From Methylobacterium sp. NMS14P (GTDB lineage Bacteria; Pseudomonadota; Alphaproteobacteria; Rhizobiales; Beijerinckiaceae), in assembly GCF_028583545.1 (NCBI RefSeq), contig NZ_CP087106.1:372001-436000 (forward strand): a DNA stretch of 64,000 bases. The letters run 5' to 3'. The translations under genes and the position numbers were made by a program. The notes below the pieces were generated by a model, which had not been told where the DNA came from, made no database searches, and saw only the letters and a list, made by a program, of their open reading frames with translations. Shown piece after piece: positions 53,664 to 62,294 of the stretch (within the stretch, counting starts at the first letter, position 1; the number at the start of each line of letters is the position of its first letter).

Positions 53664-54836
53664 TCAGGGTCTGAGCACCACCTTGATGCAGTTGTCCTTC
53701 TTGTCGCGGAACGTCTTGTACATCTCGGGCCCTTGTTCGAGCTTGGCCCGGTGGGTGATTACGAAGGACGGATCGATCTGCCCGTCGTCGATGCGCTTGA
53801 CGAGGTCATCCGTCCATCGGTTCACGTGGGTCTGCCCCGTGCGGACGGTTAGACCCTTGTTCATGAGGGCTCCCATCGGCACCTTGTCGATGAGCCCGCC
53901 ATAAACGCCGGGGATCGAGAGGATGCCGGCGGGGCGGCAGACATAGATCATCTCGCGCAACACTGAAGCGCGGTCGCTCTCCAGCATCACCGCCTGCTTG
54001 ACACGGTCATAGGCGTGTTCGAGCGCGCGTGGTGAATGCGCCTCCATGCCGACGGCATCGATGCACTTCTCCGGGCCCTTGCCGCCCGTGAGTTCGTTCA
54101 GCCGCTCGACCGTGCTTTCCTGGCTGTTGTCGATGGTGATGGCACCACCCGCGCGCGCCATCTCCAGGCGCTCGGGCACGCTGTCGATGCAGACCACCTG
54201 CTTGGCCCCGAGCAGCAGCGCGGAGCGCAGCGTCATCTGACCGACGGGACCGGCGCCCCAGATCGCGACCGTATCGGTCGGCTGGATATCGGCCTGTACA
54301 GCCGCCTGCCAGCCGGTGGGGAAGATGTCGCCGAGAAAGAGCACCTGCTCGTCGGTCAGGTTCTCCGGCACCTTGATGTGCGTCTTGTCGGCAAACGGCA
54401 CGCGGACGTACTCGGCCTGCCCGCCTTGGTAACCGCCCGTGAGATGGGTGTAGCCGAACAGTCCCGCGGTGGTGTGCCCGAAGGCTTTGTCCGCAATGTC
54501 CTTGTTGCGGTTTGAGCGTTCGCAGACGGAGAAAAAGCCGCGTTTGCATTGGTCGCACTCGCCACAGATGATCGTGAACGGCACGACGATGCGCTCACCT
54601 TTCTTGAGCACGCCGTTGATGCCTTTGCCAGTCTCGACGATTTCGCCCATGAACTCGTGGCCCATGACGTCGCCCTTCTCCATGCCGGGCATGAAGTGGT
54701 CGTAGAGGTGCAGGTCTGAGCCGCAGATCGCGCAGGCGGTGACCTTGATGATGGCGTCGCGATCATCCTCGATTTTGGGGTCCGGGACCGTGTCGCAGCG
54801 AATGTCCTCAGTGCCGTGCCAAACCAGCGCCCTCAT
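53664..54836 (-). CDS. Zinc-dependent alcohol dehydrogenase, glutathione-independent formaldehyde-dehydrogenase-like
   Basis: 390 residues, medium-chain dehydrogenase family. CAICGSDLHLYDHFMPGMEKGDVMGHE has the catalytic zinc residues, CGECDQCKRGFFSVCE the structural zinc lobe and IWGAGPVGQM the nucleotide site near 200. The length and the FMPGMEKGD loop are typical of the FdhA-like group that oxidises formaldehyde or long-chain aldehydes/alcohols with NAD. ATG 54834-54836 follows AGGAGA. It lies 72 bases upstream of the cyclase-like gene. On an island it could provide aldehyde tolerance; activity on formaldehyde is not proven by sequence. Confidence 0.88.
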   Translation of the reverse strand: MRALVWHGTEDIRCDTVPDPKIEDDRDAIIKVTACAICGSDLHLYDHFMPGMEKGDVMGHEFMGEIVETGKGINGVLKKGERIVVPFTIICGECDQCKRGFFSVCERSNRNKDIADKAFGHTTAGLFGYTHLTGGYQGGQAEYVRVPFADKTHIKVPENLTDEQVLFLGDIFPTGWQAAVQADIQPTDTVAIWGAGPVGQMTLRSALLLGAKQVVCIDSVPERLEMARAGGAITIDNSQESTVERLNELTGGKGPEKCIDAVGMEAHSPRALEHAYDRVKQAVMLESDRASVLREMIYVCRPAGILSIPGVYGGLIDKVPMGALMNKGLTVRTGQTHVNRWTDDLVKRIDDGQIDPSFVITHRAKLEQGPEMYKTFRDKKDNCIKVVLRP

Positions 54837-55612
54837 GGGAATTCTCCTAACTTGTATGAAGTTTTTATCCCCGCTCATTGATCTACTTGTCCGAAGAGAG
54901 CTTCGGCTCAAAAAGTTTCGTGCCCTGATTGCAAAAAACGCGAGCGAGATGACACTTTCATCGACATGTCACCTTGAATATGCTAAATCTCGACCACGCA
55001 TTTGGAGCGTTCCATGAATTGCGAACGACCAAATTTGGCAAAATTATTTGGTGAATAATACCAATGGCCGCTGAGCTAATCTAGTGCTGTGAACAGATAC
55101 GGGCCGTCGAACCGGGTAAGCGCAGACGACGTCTGCTTCGTCGCATGCTTGGACCACAGGCAGCGACCGCCGCAGGTCGGAAGTTCAGCGTTCACTTCGG
55201 GACGAAAGGCCAAGGTTCGGTGGTTACCCGAGCCGAAGTTGCCGGAGGGCGGATGAACGACCGCTTCGGAGAAGCTTCAGTAGCGATCCGAGCGTCCGGT
55301 TAGGATGGATGTCTGCCCGACCGCTTCCGAGCGGCAGAGGCATCAGAGCGGACGTCGCGGCCCCACGCGCTCCTGATCCGGCCCGGTCGCCCGGGCTGCG
55401 GTGGGCGTTTCCCCAAAGCATACGTTCGGCAGGTCAATCGATTGAAGCCGAAAAAGCGGAGACGAAGCCCTTTACGGCTTTGGGGGATGGCCTCGCGTAC
55501 GAGGTCGTAACGGGGCCGATTGGCGGGACGGCGGCCTACGACCCGACTATCGACGGACATGAACCGGCTCAAGGGCGTATCGATCGGAGTGGTATCCTGC
55601 ACCCTTCGTGGC
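54837..55612. other. Long intergenic region, AT-rich near 54900-55060
   Basis: About 780 bases with no recognisable gene. The segment 54860-55060 is AT-rich and includes CCAAATTTGG (55029-55038), a perfect 10-bp palindrome, and ATTTGG repeated at 55046. These could be regulatory for the dehydrogenase operon. The rest has only short frames typical of GC-rich spacer. Confidence 0.4.
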
Positions 55613-55790
55613 TTATCGGAGCGAGGCGTTCCCCGCGCCGTCGAGAAGCGCCTGCTCCATGGCGTATCTGGGCGGGATGCTAAACCGCTGCCGGAACGCT
55701 CGGGTGAATGTCGTATACTCGGTGAAGCCGCAAGCGAACGCGATCTCTTGCAACGTGCGGTGAAGAGTGTCGAAAATCGCTCGCGACGGC
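55613..55790 (-). pseudogene. AraC-family regulator C-terminal remnant
   Basis: The minus strand reads EIAFACGFTEYTTFTRAFRQRF then SIPPRYA and a stop at 55613-55615. It is the second helix-turn-helix of AraC-type regulators (EIA..CGF.......F.RAF...). About 15 residues upstream are still open, but no first helix-turn-helix or start codon can be identified, so only the tail survives. It lies at 55613-55790 upstream of a small membrane-protein gene on the other strand. Confidence 0.55.
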
Positions 55791-55940
55791 GGAAGCCGAG
55801 CAAGGGCAGGAAGTCGAGCGGGATGCCGCGCAGTGGCGGATGAGATCGCTGCCCCGAGGAACTACCTCAAGCGGAGTTTGGGCCTATGTCACCGGCCAAG
55901 AGCCGCAGTCGGGCTGCCTTGCCCAGTGGAGGACGCAACG

Positions 55941-56195
55941 ATGCCGCCAAAGCTGACCAAGACCATCATTGGAGCCGTTATCGCCATCGCACTCGCGGCC
56001 GCGGTCTCCTACGGTCTGATGAGCCAGCAAACGGCCGATAAGATCCAGGCTCAAACGAACCAGACCCTGCAGAACGATCAGAGCTCGCCGAGCTCTGGTC
56101 AGCAGCCACCGCCTCCGCCTCAAAATTCGACACCGCAGGGACCCGCACAGCCTGGGTCGTCGCCGCAGAAGCCTGCGCCAGCACTGCGTCAGTAA
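55941..56195 (+). CDS. Small single-pass membrane protein with Pro/Gln-rich tail
   Basis: 84 residues: one N-terminal hydrophobic helix (KTIIGAVIAIALAAAVSYGLM), then a low-complexity Gln/Ser/Pro tail (SGQQPPPPPQNSTPQGP). A GGAGG at 55928-55932 eight bases before the ATG supports translation. It faces out as an anchor-tail protein. Function unknown. It may be coupled to the next gene, which starts 20 bases after its stop. Confidence 0.65.
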   Translation: MPPKLTKTIIGAVIAIALAAAVSYGLMSQQTADKIQAQTNQTLQNDQSSPSSGQQPPPPPQNSTPQGPAQPGSSPQKPAPALRQ

Positions 56196-56215
56196 GGGGT
56201 ATCTGGGAGCAGTCG

Positions 56216-56476
56216 ATGGAAGACGAAGGCAATTTCGACCACTCACCAATGTCGGGCAAATTCACCCGCAACGGCATCACGGTCGAAGTCGAGATCTACC
56301 GGACCGCTGGGACGCAGGATCCCTGGCGCTTAGAGGTTGTGGATCAAAACGGCGGCTGCACTCGCTGGCACGAGTTGTTTGCTACCGAACAGGACGCCTT
56401 CGAGGCTTTTGTCAGAGTGGTCGAGGTTGACGGCATAGACTCTTATGCACGCAGGGGGCCTGAGCTACGGCACTGA
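56216..56476 (+). CDS. Conserved-looking hypothetical protein
   Basis: 86 residues with mixed alpha/beta pattern: ITVEVEIYRTAGTQDPWRLEVVDQNGGCTRWHELFATEQDAFEAFVRVVE. This looks like a small globular domain with a strand-turn-strand core and a final helix. I recognise no family name. ATG 56216 is used. It lies 68 bases upstream of the insertion element; the split secreted-protein gene after it began 60 bases downstream of its stop, so the two may have formed one unit. Confidence 0.6.
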   Translation: MEDEGNFDHSPMSGKFTRNGITVEVEIYRTAGTQDPWRLEVVDQNGGCTRWHELFATEQDAFEAFVRVVEVDGIDSYARRGPELRH

Positions 56477-56544
56477 CACCATCAGCTTATTTACGGAGGA
56501 AGCCTCGAAGGTAAAGCGATCGTAGCGGAGGTGCCCTTGGCTAA

Positions 56545-56560
56545 GAGTCCGTCCGAGAAG
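56545..56560 (+). repeat. Left terminal inverted repeat of IS5-family element
   Basis: 16 bases matching the right end at 13 positions; directly preceded by the TAA duplication. Confidence 0.8.
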
Positions 56561-57373
56561 TCAGGCTGAGCGGGCCAGTCGCCTGACGAGGATCATGACG
56601 GCTGCCGCGTAGAGGAATGCTCTGGCCGAGGCGATAGTCGCCTCTGGGTCCTTCCAGAGGCGGCGATTGCGGCTGATCCAGGCGAAGAAGCGTTCGACCA
56701 CCCAGCGGCGTGGATGCACGGCAAAGCCGACTTGATGGGGCGGCTTGCGCACGATCTCGACCGTGATGATCGTGGCGGTCGCCGGTCTGTTGCCGGCATA
56801 GCCTGCATCGGCGAAGGCTTTGGCGATGAACGGGAAGGTCCGACGCGACAGGCGCAGCACCGGCACGGCTCCGTCGCGGTCCTGTACGTCGGCAGGCTGA
56901 GGATCGAGGACGAGCGCGCGCCCGTCCATGTCGACCAGCGCTTGGCGCTTGCGCCCCTTGACCCTCTTGCCGGCATCGTAGCCGCGCGGGCCGCCGCTCT
57001 CCGTCGTCTTGATGCTTTGGCTGTCGAGGACCGCGGCAGACGGTGAGGCTTCCCGTCCGACTCGCTCGCGATCGGCCATGACCAGGTGGTGGTTGATCCG
57101 GCCAAACAGCCCTGTGTCGCGCCAGCGGCTGAAGTAGCCGAACGTGGTCGAGCGCGGCGGTAGATCCTTGGGTATCAACCGCCAGGAGATCCCACCCCTC
57201 AGAACGTAGAAGATGGCGTTCAGGACCTCCCGTGTCGTCCAGAGCGGAGGCCGGCCACAGGGCGCTGGCCTCGGCATCAGTGGCTCGATCACCGCCCACT
57301 CGGCGTCGGTAAGGTCGGTTTCATAGCGAAGGCCCACGCGGCTATGCTGCCGCCGGGTGGTCGGGGTCCACAT
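56561..57373 (-). CDS. IS5-family transposase
   Basis: 270-residue DDE transposase. DLTDAEWAVIEPLMP opens the N-terminal DUF4096 domain, LNAIFYVLRGGISWRLIPKDLPP follows, and the DDE core contains VLDSQSIKTTESGG, DAGYAGNR and WVVERFFAWISRNRRLWKD. It appears full-length and uninterrupted, so the element may be active. It lies entirely within the inverted repeats at 56545 and 57462. Confidence 0.93.
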   Translation of the reverse strand: MWTPTTRRQHSRVGLRYETDLTDAEWAVIEPLMPRPAPCGRPPLWTTREVLNAIFYVLRGGISWRLIPKDLPPRSTTFGYFSRWRDTGLFGRINHHLVMADRERVGREASPSAAVLDSQSIKTTESGGPRGYDAGKRVKGRKRQALVDMDGRALVLDPQPADVQDRDGAVPVLRLSRRTFPFIAKAFADAGYAGNRPATATIITVEIVRKPPHQVGFAVHPRRWVVERFFAWISRNRRLWKDPEATIASARAFLYAAAVMILVRRLARSA

Positions 57374-57446
57374 GGCGCTTCCAGGTCAGGCTTCAGCACC
57401 CTCCTGGAATCATCGCCATCCCGGCCACTCAACCCCGCCTCAGACC

Positions 57447-57462
57447 CTTACCGGACGGGCTC
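57447..57462 (-). repeat. Right terminal inverted repeat of IS5-family element
   Basis: Mirror partner of the repeat at 56545-56560; directly followed by the second TAA copy at 57463-57465. Confidence 0.8.
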
Positions 57463-57465
57463 TAA

Positions 57466-57883
57466 ACGATCTGCCACGCTGCTTTTCGCAGCAATGGCCG
57501 CTGTTCTGTCAGATCTGCCGGCGCGATCTCAAATCGCGCCCGTCAACAACTGGGCTGAGTTCCGCAGCGCGGTAGCCGCGTGCTGGACAGTTCCAGCCGG
57601 CACGGAGGGCTCTTTGATTGCCTACCGATTCGGCCTCGACAAGACAGGTGCCATTCGTGGCAAACCGCTCACTACTGCACGCCAGCTAGTCGGTGACCAT
57701 GACGCACAACATCGCTATGAAGAAGCAGCATCCGCTGTGTTGTCGCACTGCTTTCCTCTCAAGGTGACACCAGCGTTCGGTGCGATACTCGGCGAGAGCC
57801 CGATATATCTACGGTTCGTCAACACGAAGCCGACAGCCGCCTACCAGATCAATAACAATGTGACGATCTTTGCGCCCCGGTAG
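57466..57883 (+). pseudogene. Secreted protein gene disrupted by the IS element
   Basis: Removing the IS and one TAA copy joins the codons TTG GCT A.. (56537-56544) to ..AA CGA TCT at 57464 and gives MAKRSATLLFAAMAAVLSDLPARS, a complete signal peptide, in frame with APVNNWAEFRSAVAACWTVP and the rest to the stop at 57883. GGAGG at 56527-56531 is correctly spaced for that TTG. The mature part (AACW...SLIAYRFGLDKTG...HCFPL) resembles TonB-C-like secreted proteins of this group. The IS removes the start and the first five signal residues; an internal ATG at 57494 remains. Confidence 0.7.
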
Positions 57884-58273
57884 AGGCACCTCTAGACACG
57901 CCTTGGGGGCAAAAGGCGCTGACAGCGTGGGCGATCCATGGCTGGCCGCGTCGGCTCCGCGCTCAGGAAGACGCGCGCGAGCCTGATGATGATCGAGGAG
58001 GAGCGGACGCAGGCAGGGCAGCTGTGGCGGAGGTTCGCAGGCAACGATCAGCCGGTGGAGTGCGCCCTATCGGATCGGACAGGCGGCGGACAGCTTAGAC
58101 GACCGCCAATGGTGGCGTACCGTCCTCCTCGAAGAGTGAGCCGATCAGCGTCCATAAAGCCTGATGTGCGCATCAAAGCGGCGTGCGGAAGTTGGATTGC
58201 GGCGCAAGAACCGGGAAGCATCGCAGCCCGAGCGGTCACATACGTGGTTCGTTGCCAAGCCACGGAGCCTCTC
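57884..58273. other. Region before the flavin-reductase gene, no clear gene
   Basis: 390 bases. A frame in line with the next gene is open from 57938 but is Arg/Ala-rich. A different frame ends in DDRQWWRTVLLEE and a stop near 58134, possibly the tail of a decayed gene. Neither could be assigned. No promoter recognised. Confidence 0.35.
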
Positions 58274-59023
58274 TTGACCGATCCCCACGTCACAATCGAG
58301 CCGTCGATCCTCTACCTCGGAACCCCGGTCGTCCTCATCAGTACGCAGAACGAGGACGGCACCGCGAACCTCGCCCCGATGTCGTCCGCGTGGTGGCTCG
58401 GCTGGCGGTGCATGCTCGGTCTCCAAACGGCGTCGCAGACGCCGCAGAACATGATCCGCACGGGGCAGTGCGTCCTCAATCTCCCGTCACCGAAACAGGC
58501 TGGCGCGGTGAACAGGCTGGCGCGCCTGACGGGCACCGAGAAGCTACCTGAACTGAAGCAGCGGCTGGGCTATGCCTATGAGCCTTCCAAGTTCGACGTG
58601 GCTGGCCTGACACCCATCGCATCGCAGACCGTCTCCGCGCCGCGCGCGTTGGAGTGCCCGATCCAACTGGAAGCCGTCGTCGCGGCCCAACACGGGATCA
58701 TGGATGACGATCCCCAGGTCGCTGGCCTGCTCTCGGCCTTCGAAGTGCGGATCACCCGTGTCCACGTGCATCCGAGCCTGCTCATGAATGGGCACGAGAA
58801 CCGCATCGATCCTGCCAAGTGGCAGCCGTTGATCATGAACTTCCAGAAGCTTTACGGGGTGTCCAGCATCGAGGTCGTGCCCTCACGCCTCGCGGAGATC
58901 GAGGAGAAGGCCTATCGGATGCCCGACGTGGATCGTGCTCGCGACGGGGTCCTTCGATCTGCCGAGTGGCGTAACACCAGCCGGGATCGGTACGACCCGA
59001 ACAAAGATCTCAGGCTGGGTTAG
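58274..59023 (+). CDS. Flavin reductase-like / pyridoxamine-phosphate-oxidase-fold protein
   Basis: 249 residues. SILYLGTPVVLISTQNEDGTANLAPMSSAWWLGW and MIRTGQCVLNLPSPKQAGAVNRLARLTG are the flavin-reductase-like (FMN-binding split barrel) domain. TTG 58274 is chosen with GGAG eight bases upstream because the conserved domain begins soon after; the longer frame from 57938 adds unrelated sequence. Family members reduce flavin for monooxygenases or oxidoreductases. The tautomerase gene follows 64 bases later on the same strand. Confidence 0.8.
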   Translation: MTDPHVTIEPSILYLGTPVVLISTQNEDGTANLAPMSSAWWLGWRCMLGLQTASQTPQNMIRTGQCVLNLPSPKQAGAVNRLARLTGTEKLPELKQRLGYAYEPSKFDVAGLTPIASQTVSAPRALECPIQLEAVVAAQHGIMDDDPQVAGLLSAFEVRITRVHVHPSLLMNGHENRIDPAKWQPLIMNFQKLYGVSSIEVVPSRLAEIEEKAYRMPDVDRARDGVLRSAEWRNTSRDRYDPNKDLRLG

Positions 59024-59087
59024 CTTCGGTGCCGAGCAATGCGCTTGGCAATCTGCGTTGATCCGGTCCTGGATGATGGAGCCCCTG

Positions 59088-59522
59088 ATGCCAACCTACG
59101 CTTTTACGACGATGAGGCACTTGTCGGCCGAACAGCGTGGCAAGCTCGTCGAGAGCGTCACGACGATCCATCAGGTGGAGGCGACCGCACCCCGCTACTT
59201 CGTGCAGGTTGTGTTCTACACCATGGAGCCCGGCTCGATGTACATCGGCGGCGAAACAGCGCCGGACGACCATGTATGGGTACGTGCTGATATCCGAAGT
59301 GGGCGCACGCGCGAACAGAAGGCCGCGATCCTGCAACCGATCATGCTGGAGACCGGCGAGATCCTGGGCACCTCGCCCGAGAACGTGTGGGTGTACGTAT
59401 CTGACATCCCAGCCGAGGGTGTGGCGGAGTTCGGCCATGTCCTGCCTCAGCCGGGAGGGGAGGAAGAGTGGCTCGCCTCACTACCGGGCCTACTGCGCGA
59501 GAAGCTGATGGCGGCCTCCTGA
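59088..59522 (+). CDS. Tautomerase-superfamily protein (cis-CaaD/4-OT-like)
   Basis: 144 residues. After removal of Met1 the N-terminus is Pro (MPTYAFTT), the catalytic base of the tautomerase superfamily. MEPGSMYIGGETAPDDHVWVRADIRSGRT and VWVYVSDIPAEGVAEFGHVLPQPG fit the fused-domain (cis-3-chloroacrylic-acid-dehalogenase-like) type of about 150 residues. Reaction unknown: isomerisation of an enol, or dehalogenation. Probably in an operon with the flavin reductase gene. Confidence 0.75.
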   Translation: MPTYAFTTMRHLSAEQRGKLVESVTTIHQVEATAPRYFVQVVFYTMEPGSMYIGGETAPDDHVWVRADIRSGRTREQKAAILQPIMLETGEILGTSPENVWVYVSDIPAEGVAEFGHVLPQPGGEEEWLASLPGLLREKLMAAS

Positions 59523-59769
59523 TCGGCCCACTGCGCCCGATCCAACTGGCGACCGTGAGCCCGCGGTTTCTGTCCCTTGCTCGCCATCCCGATCAGGTCA
59601 CGGCAAACCGGCCGTAGACCGCCGGAGATGGAAATGCCGGTGGCCGATTAATGTCCGCTCACGGGAAGAACCAATAGAGGTCCAGGTGACCGTTATGGGT
59701 CGAAAACGGAACGGCTGGTTTCCGGCGCGCACCAAAAATCATTACAAGTTGATCGCACAAACTGTAGCG

Positions 59770-60708
59770 CTATCTGATCGCGGACCATGAAACATCGCGC
59801 GCGATACAGTTATCCAGGCGTCTACCGGCGAACAATTCGTCATTGTAGAGGGCGATCTCCGCATCGGGTGGGACTGAGTATGTCGAGCCGCCCTGGTACA
59901 ATGGTCGCACGATCAGGTCCGTCTTGCTGCGCCGACCATCGAAGGTGACCCAGCAGCTGAATGACACCCGGGTCAGGTTGGCGTCGCTACGGGTGTTCGT
60001 GACCTGAAAAACGTACCGACTGTCGGCGTTCTTGGCGTAGGTGAACGCAGGCGTGAATTCCGGCGCCTCATACATGTCCGCGGAAGCAACCCAACATTGT
60101 GTGCGCTCAATGACCAAGCCGGGCTGCCACAGCAGGCCATTCGCGCTGACCAGCGGCGCCTGCTCCATTTCCCGCGGCGCCATCCAACCTCCAGCGCCGA
60201 TAGAGACCTCCAGCACACGCTCGCTGGGATTGCCATTCGCATAGACCGGCCGACAGGACACCATAGCCAAACGCAGCCAATCCCGCGGGTGCTGGTTCGT
60301 GATTCGCCCGTACAGGTAGCTGCCCTCGACCCAGGTCTCCAACCCCACGGGCGGATCTTCGGTGTAGCGGTGAAAGGCAGCCCTCGGCTTGATGTCCTCG
60401 GCCAAGAGGCGCTCGGCGTAGCCCATTGCCAAGGGGAGGGCGCCCAACACCACCAGCACGAGCAATCCGTTTTGGAGGATAGCTGCTGCCAGTAGGAGGC
60501 CACCACCGAAGAAGGCGATGCCGCCGAGGATGATCCACTCGTAAAGGTAGGGTGAGAGCGGATCGAGCCCTTCGTACGAAGCGGTGACGATCCCGATGCC
60601 AATGCTGGTGAGCCAGAGCCGCAGCATCTTCAGCGATACCTGGGAGAGTAAGGGATGTCGTCCATCGCGTAGGAAGCTCCAGGACCGCCGGGATAGCCCC
60701 AGGGGCAC
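59770..60708 (-). CDS. Hypothetical membrane-anchored protein
   Basis: 312 residues in the longest form. Three hydrophobic stretches near the N-terminus (about 32-43, 55-75, 80-95), then a soluble domain of about 210 residues with WVEGSYLYGRITNQHPRDWLRLAMVSC and later beta-rich sequence (DANLTRVSFSCWVTFDG). No family recognised. An internal ATG at 60625-60627 gives a 285-residue protein whose first residues are the membrane segment and could be the true start. Divergent with the next gene across 44 bases. Confidence 0.6.
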   Translation of the reverse strand: MPLGLSRRSWSFLRDGRHPLLSQVSLKMLRLWLTSIGIGIVTASYEGLDPLSPYLYEWIILGGIAFFGGGLLLAAAILQNGLLVLVVLGALPLAMGYAERLLAEDIKPRAAFHRYTEDPPVGLETWVEGSYLYGRITNQHPRDWLRLAMVSCRPVYANGNPSERVLEVSIGAGGWMAPREMEQAPLVSANGLLWQPGLVIERTQCWVASADMYEAPEFTPAFTYAKNADSRYVFQVTNTRSDANLTRVSFSCWVTFDGRRSKTDLIVRPLYQGGSTYSVPPDAEIALYNDELFAGRRLDNCIARDVSWSAIR

Positions 60709-60752
60709 CCGAGCTGCGCGGAGCGCTGCGCTGGCACAGGACGGCGCTCCAA

Positions 60753-61646
60753 ATGCATCGCGGCGGCACTGGCCGCACGCTGGCTTCCGGTGAGATGGTG
60801 CAGGCTATGACGACGCCAGCCAACCTGCCCATCTGGGCCATGCTGACCCCGCCCAGCTTGGACGCACTGTTGTTGAGTAGCGACCAAAACATGCCGCGAG
60901 CGATCAACTTCGCGCCGGACATCAACGGCAGCAGCGTTGCCGACGCCCCGCTGCTCGCGACCACTCGGCTCATGATCCGGCGGGCTCAGGGAATTAGCGG
61001 CCTCACCTTGACCGCCACCGGCGCACTGAGCCGCGCCGACGTACGCGCGCTCTTCGACGCGATGAGCTGGCCCGGCTACGACAAAGGCAACGCGCTCGCC
61101 ATGAACAAGGTGCTCAACGAGGCCGACGTCATGCCTGTCGAGCTTACCCGACTGACCGCGCAGACTGCCAAATTGCTGCGGAAGCGCGAGAAGCGATTGC
61201 TGGCGACCAAATCCGGCGGTGGGCTCGCTGAGCCGGAGGCAGCCGCCGAGCTGTTCGCTCGGCTCTTCGCGACCATCTTCTGGCAGATCAGCCTCAGCTA
61301 TTTCGATCGCGTGCCGTTTGAGGCGTGGCCGCAGAACCACATCGGCATCGTGCTGTGGTGCCTGTCCGTGGCAGGGGAGGGGTGGTTCCTGCCCGAGGAC
61401 CTGATGCGGACGTGCACGGTGCGGGAACCAACGCTGGACGAGAAGCACCCGGACTTCCCGGCCTACGCCTTCGAGAGCCGCGTGCTGCGCCCGCTCAGCT
61501 GGTTCGGCCTGCTGGAAATGCGGATAATCGGCGACCCGAACGCCCCGACCTGGCAACGCGGCCGCCAGTACCGGAAAGCCGCACTGTTCGATCGAGTGTT
61601 GCGTTTCGACGTGCAGGTAGCCAAACCGCGCGGGCCAGCACATTGA
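60753..61646 (+). CDS. Hypothetical protein, resembling pRiA4b ORF-3-like accessory proteins
   Basis: 297 residues. The stretch GLTLTATGALSRADVRALFDAM ... NEADVMPVELTRLTAQTAKLLRKREKRLLATKSG resembles proteins of the pRiA4b ORF-3/SEC-C-associated group (LT.TG.L...VR.L, then N..D...L.RL...A.LLR). This is a similarity of pattern only. No enzyme motif. Start uncertain: ATG at 60753 (AGGAC ten bases upstream), 60795 or 60807. Its neighbours are of mobile character. Confidence 0.55.
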   Translation: MHRGGTGRTLASGEMVQAMTTPANLPIWAMLTPPSLDALLLSSDQNMPRAINFAPDINGSSVADAPLLATTRLMIRRAQGISGLTLTATGALSRADVRALFDAMSWPGYDKGNALAMNKVLNEADVMPVELTRLTAQTAKLLRKREKRLLATKSGGGLAEPEAAAELFARLFATIFWQISLSYFDRVPFEAWPQNHIGIVLWCLSVAGEGWFLPEDLMRTCTVREPTLDEKHPDFPAYAFESRVLRPLSWFGLLEMRIIGDPNAPTWQRGRQYRKAALFDRVLRFDVQVAKPRGPAH

Positions 61647-61832
61647 TAGCTTGGCGGCGGATCGCACCGCTAAGCTCTTGCTGCCACACTCAGAAAATCT
61701 GCGGAATCTTGGTATTTGACCCGACCACATCAGCGCCGTCTGCCGCATGGATCCCGAAGAGTTTCAGTACGGACTAAAAAGTTTGTGTGGCCATGGCGCA
61801 GCTGCGTGCGACCGGCGCCATGGCCATTGAGA

Positions 61833-62294
61833 TCACGCGGCCTTCTTCCGCCGCTCGGACATCATCAAACCGCGCGCAGCCGCAGCCTCCTTGATCTGCG
61901 GATCCAACTCTCCTGCACGAAGTGCGGTGATCAGCGCGTCGAGCGTGGCGGGCAGCTTGTCCAGGCTGCCGATGCTGATGGCGGCCTTGCCCGGCTGCAG
62001 CTCCAGCGGCTTGCCACCAACCCGCATGATGAAATGCACGGTGCCGGCCTCGTCCTGGAACCAGCCCTTGCGCACGCGGCGGTTCACCTCGACCCGCACA
62101 CGCTGACCCGACGCGTCCTTGCGCAGGGCCGCCACCTTGGGCGGATCGTAAAGCCGACCCTCGAGGGTCGCGTTCACCATGCTCTTCTGCTCAGCGAGCT
62201 GGCCGAGCAGCTTCTCGCGAGCGCGACTCAAGGGATCGTTGGCCGAAGCGGCCGGAGCGGCGGTGCTCAGCTTGAGGGTCTTAAGCACGGACAT
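61833..62294 (-). CDS. DUF6641-like hypothetical protein
   Basis: 153 residues: short basic N-terminus, a helical region and a small beta-rich domain (DASGQRVRVEVNRRVRKGWFQDEAGTVHFIMRVGGKPLELQPGKAAI), then basic tail RRKKAA. I associate it with DUF6641, a family of plasmid and island-borne proteins. The ATG at 62292-62294 has AGGAG six bases upstream; another ATG six bases earlier abuts the Shine-Dalgarno and is less likely. Function unknown. Confidence 0.6.
   Translation of the reverse strand: MSVLKTLKLSTAAPAASANDPLSRAREKLLGQLAEQKSMVNATLEGRLYDPPKVAALRKDASGQRVRVEVNRRVRKGWFQDEAGTVHFIMRVGGKPLELQPGKAAISIGSLDKLPATLDALITALRAGELDPQIKEAAAARGLMMSERRKKAA

Larger units (their letters stand above)
56545..57462 (-). 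mobile_element. IS5-family insertion sequence (complete, IS427-like)
   Basis: 918-bp element with terminal inverted repeats GAGTCCGTCCGAGAAG (56545-56560) and, on the opposite strand, GAGCCCGTCCGGTAAG (57462-57447), matching at 13 of 16 positions. It is flanked by TAA on both sides (56542-56544 and 57463-57465), a 3-bp target-site duplication. One transposase gene fills it. It interrupts a secreted-protein gene. The intact repeats and duplication suggest fairly recent insertion. Confidence 0.85.

Noticed and set aside
57938..58273. N-terminal extension of the flavin-reductase frame
   Set aside because: Composition is unlike the domain and a properly spaced GGAG lies before the TTG at 58274.
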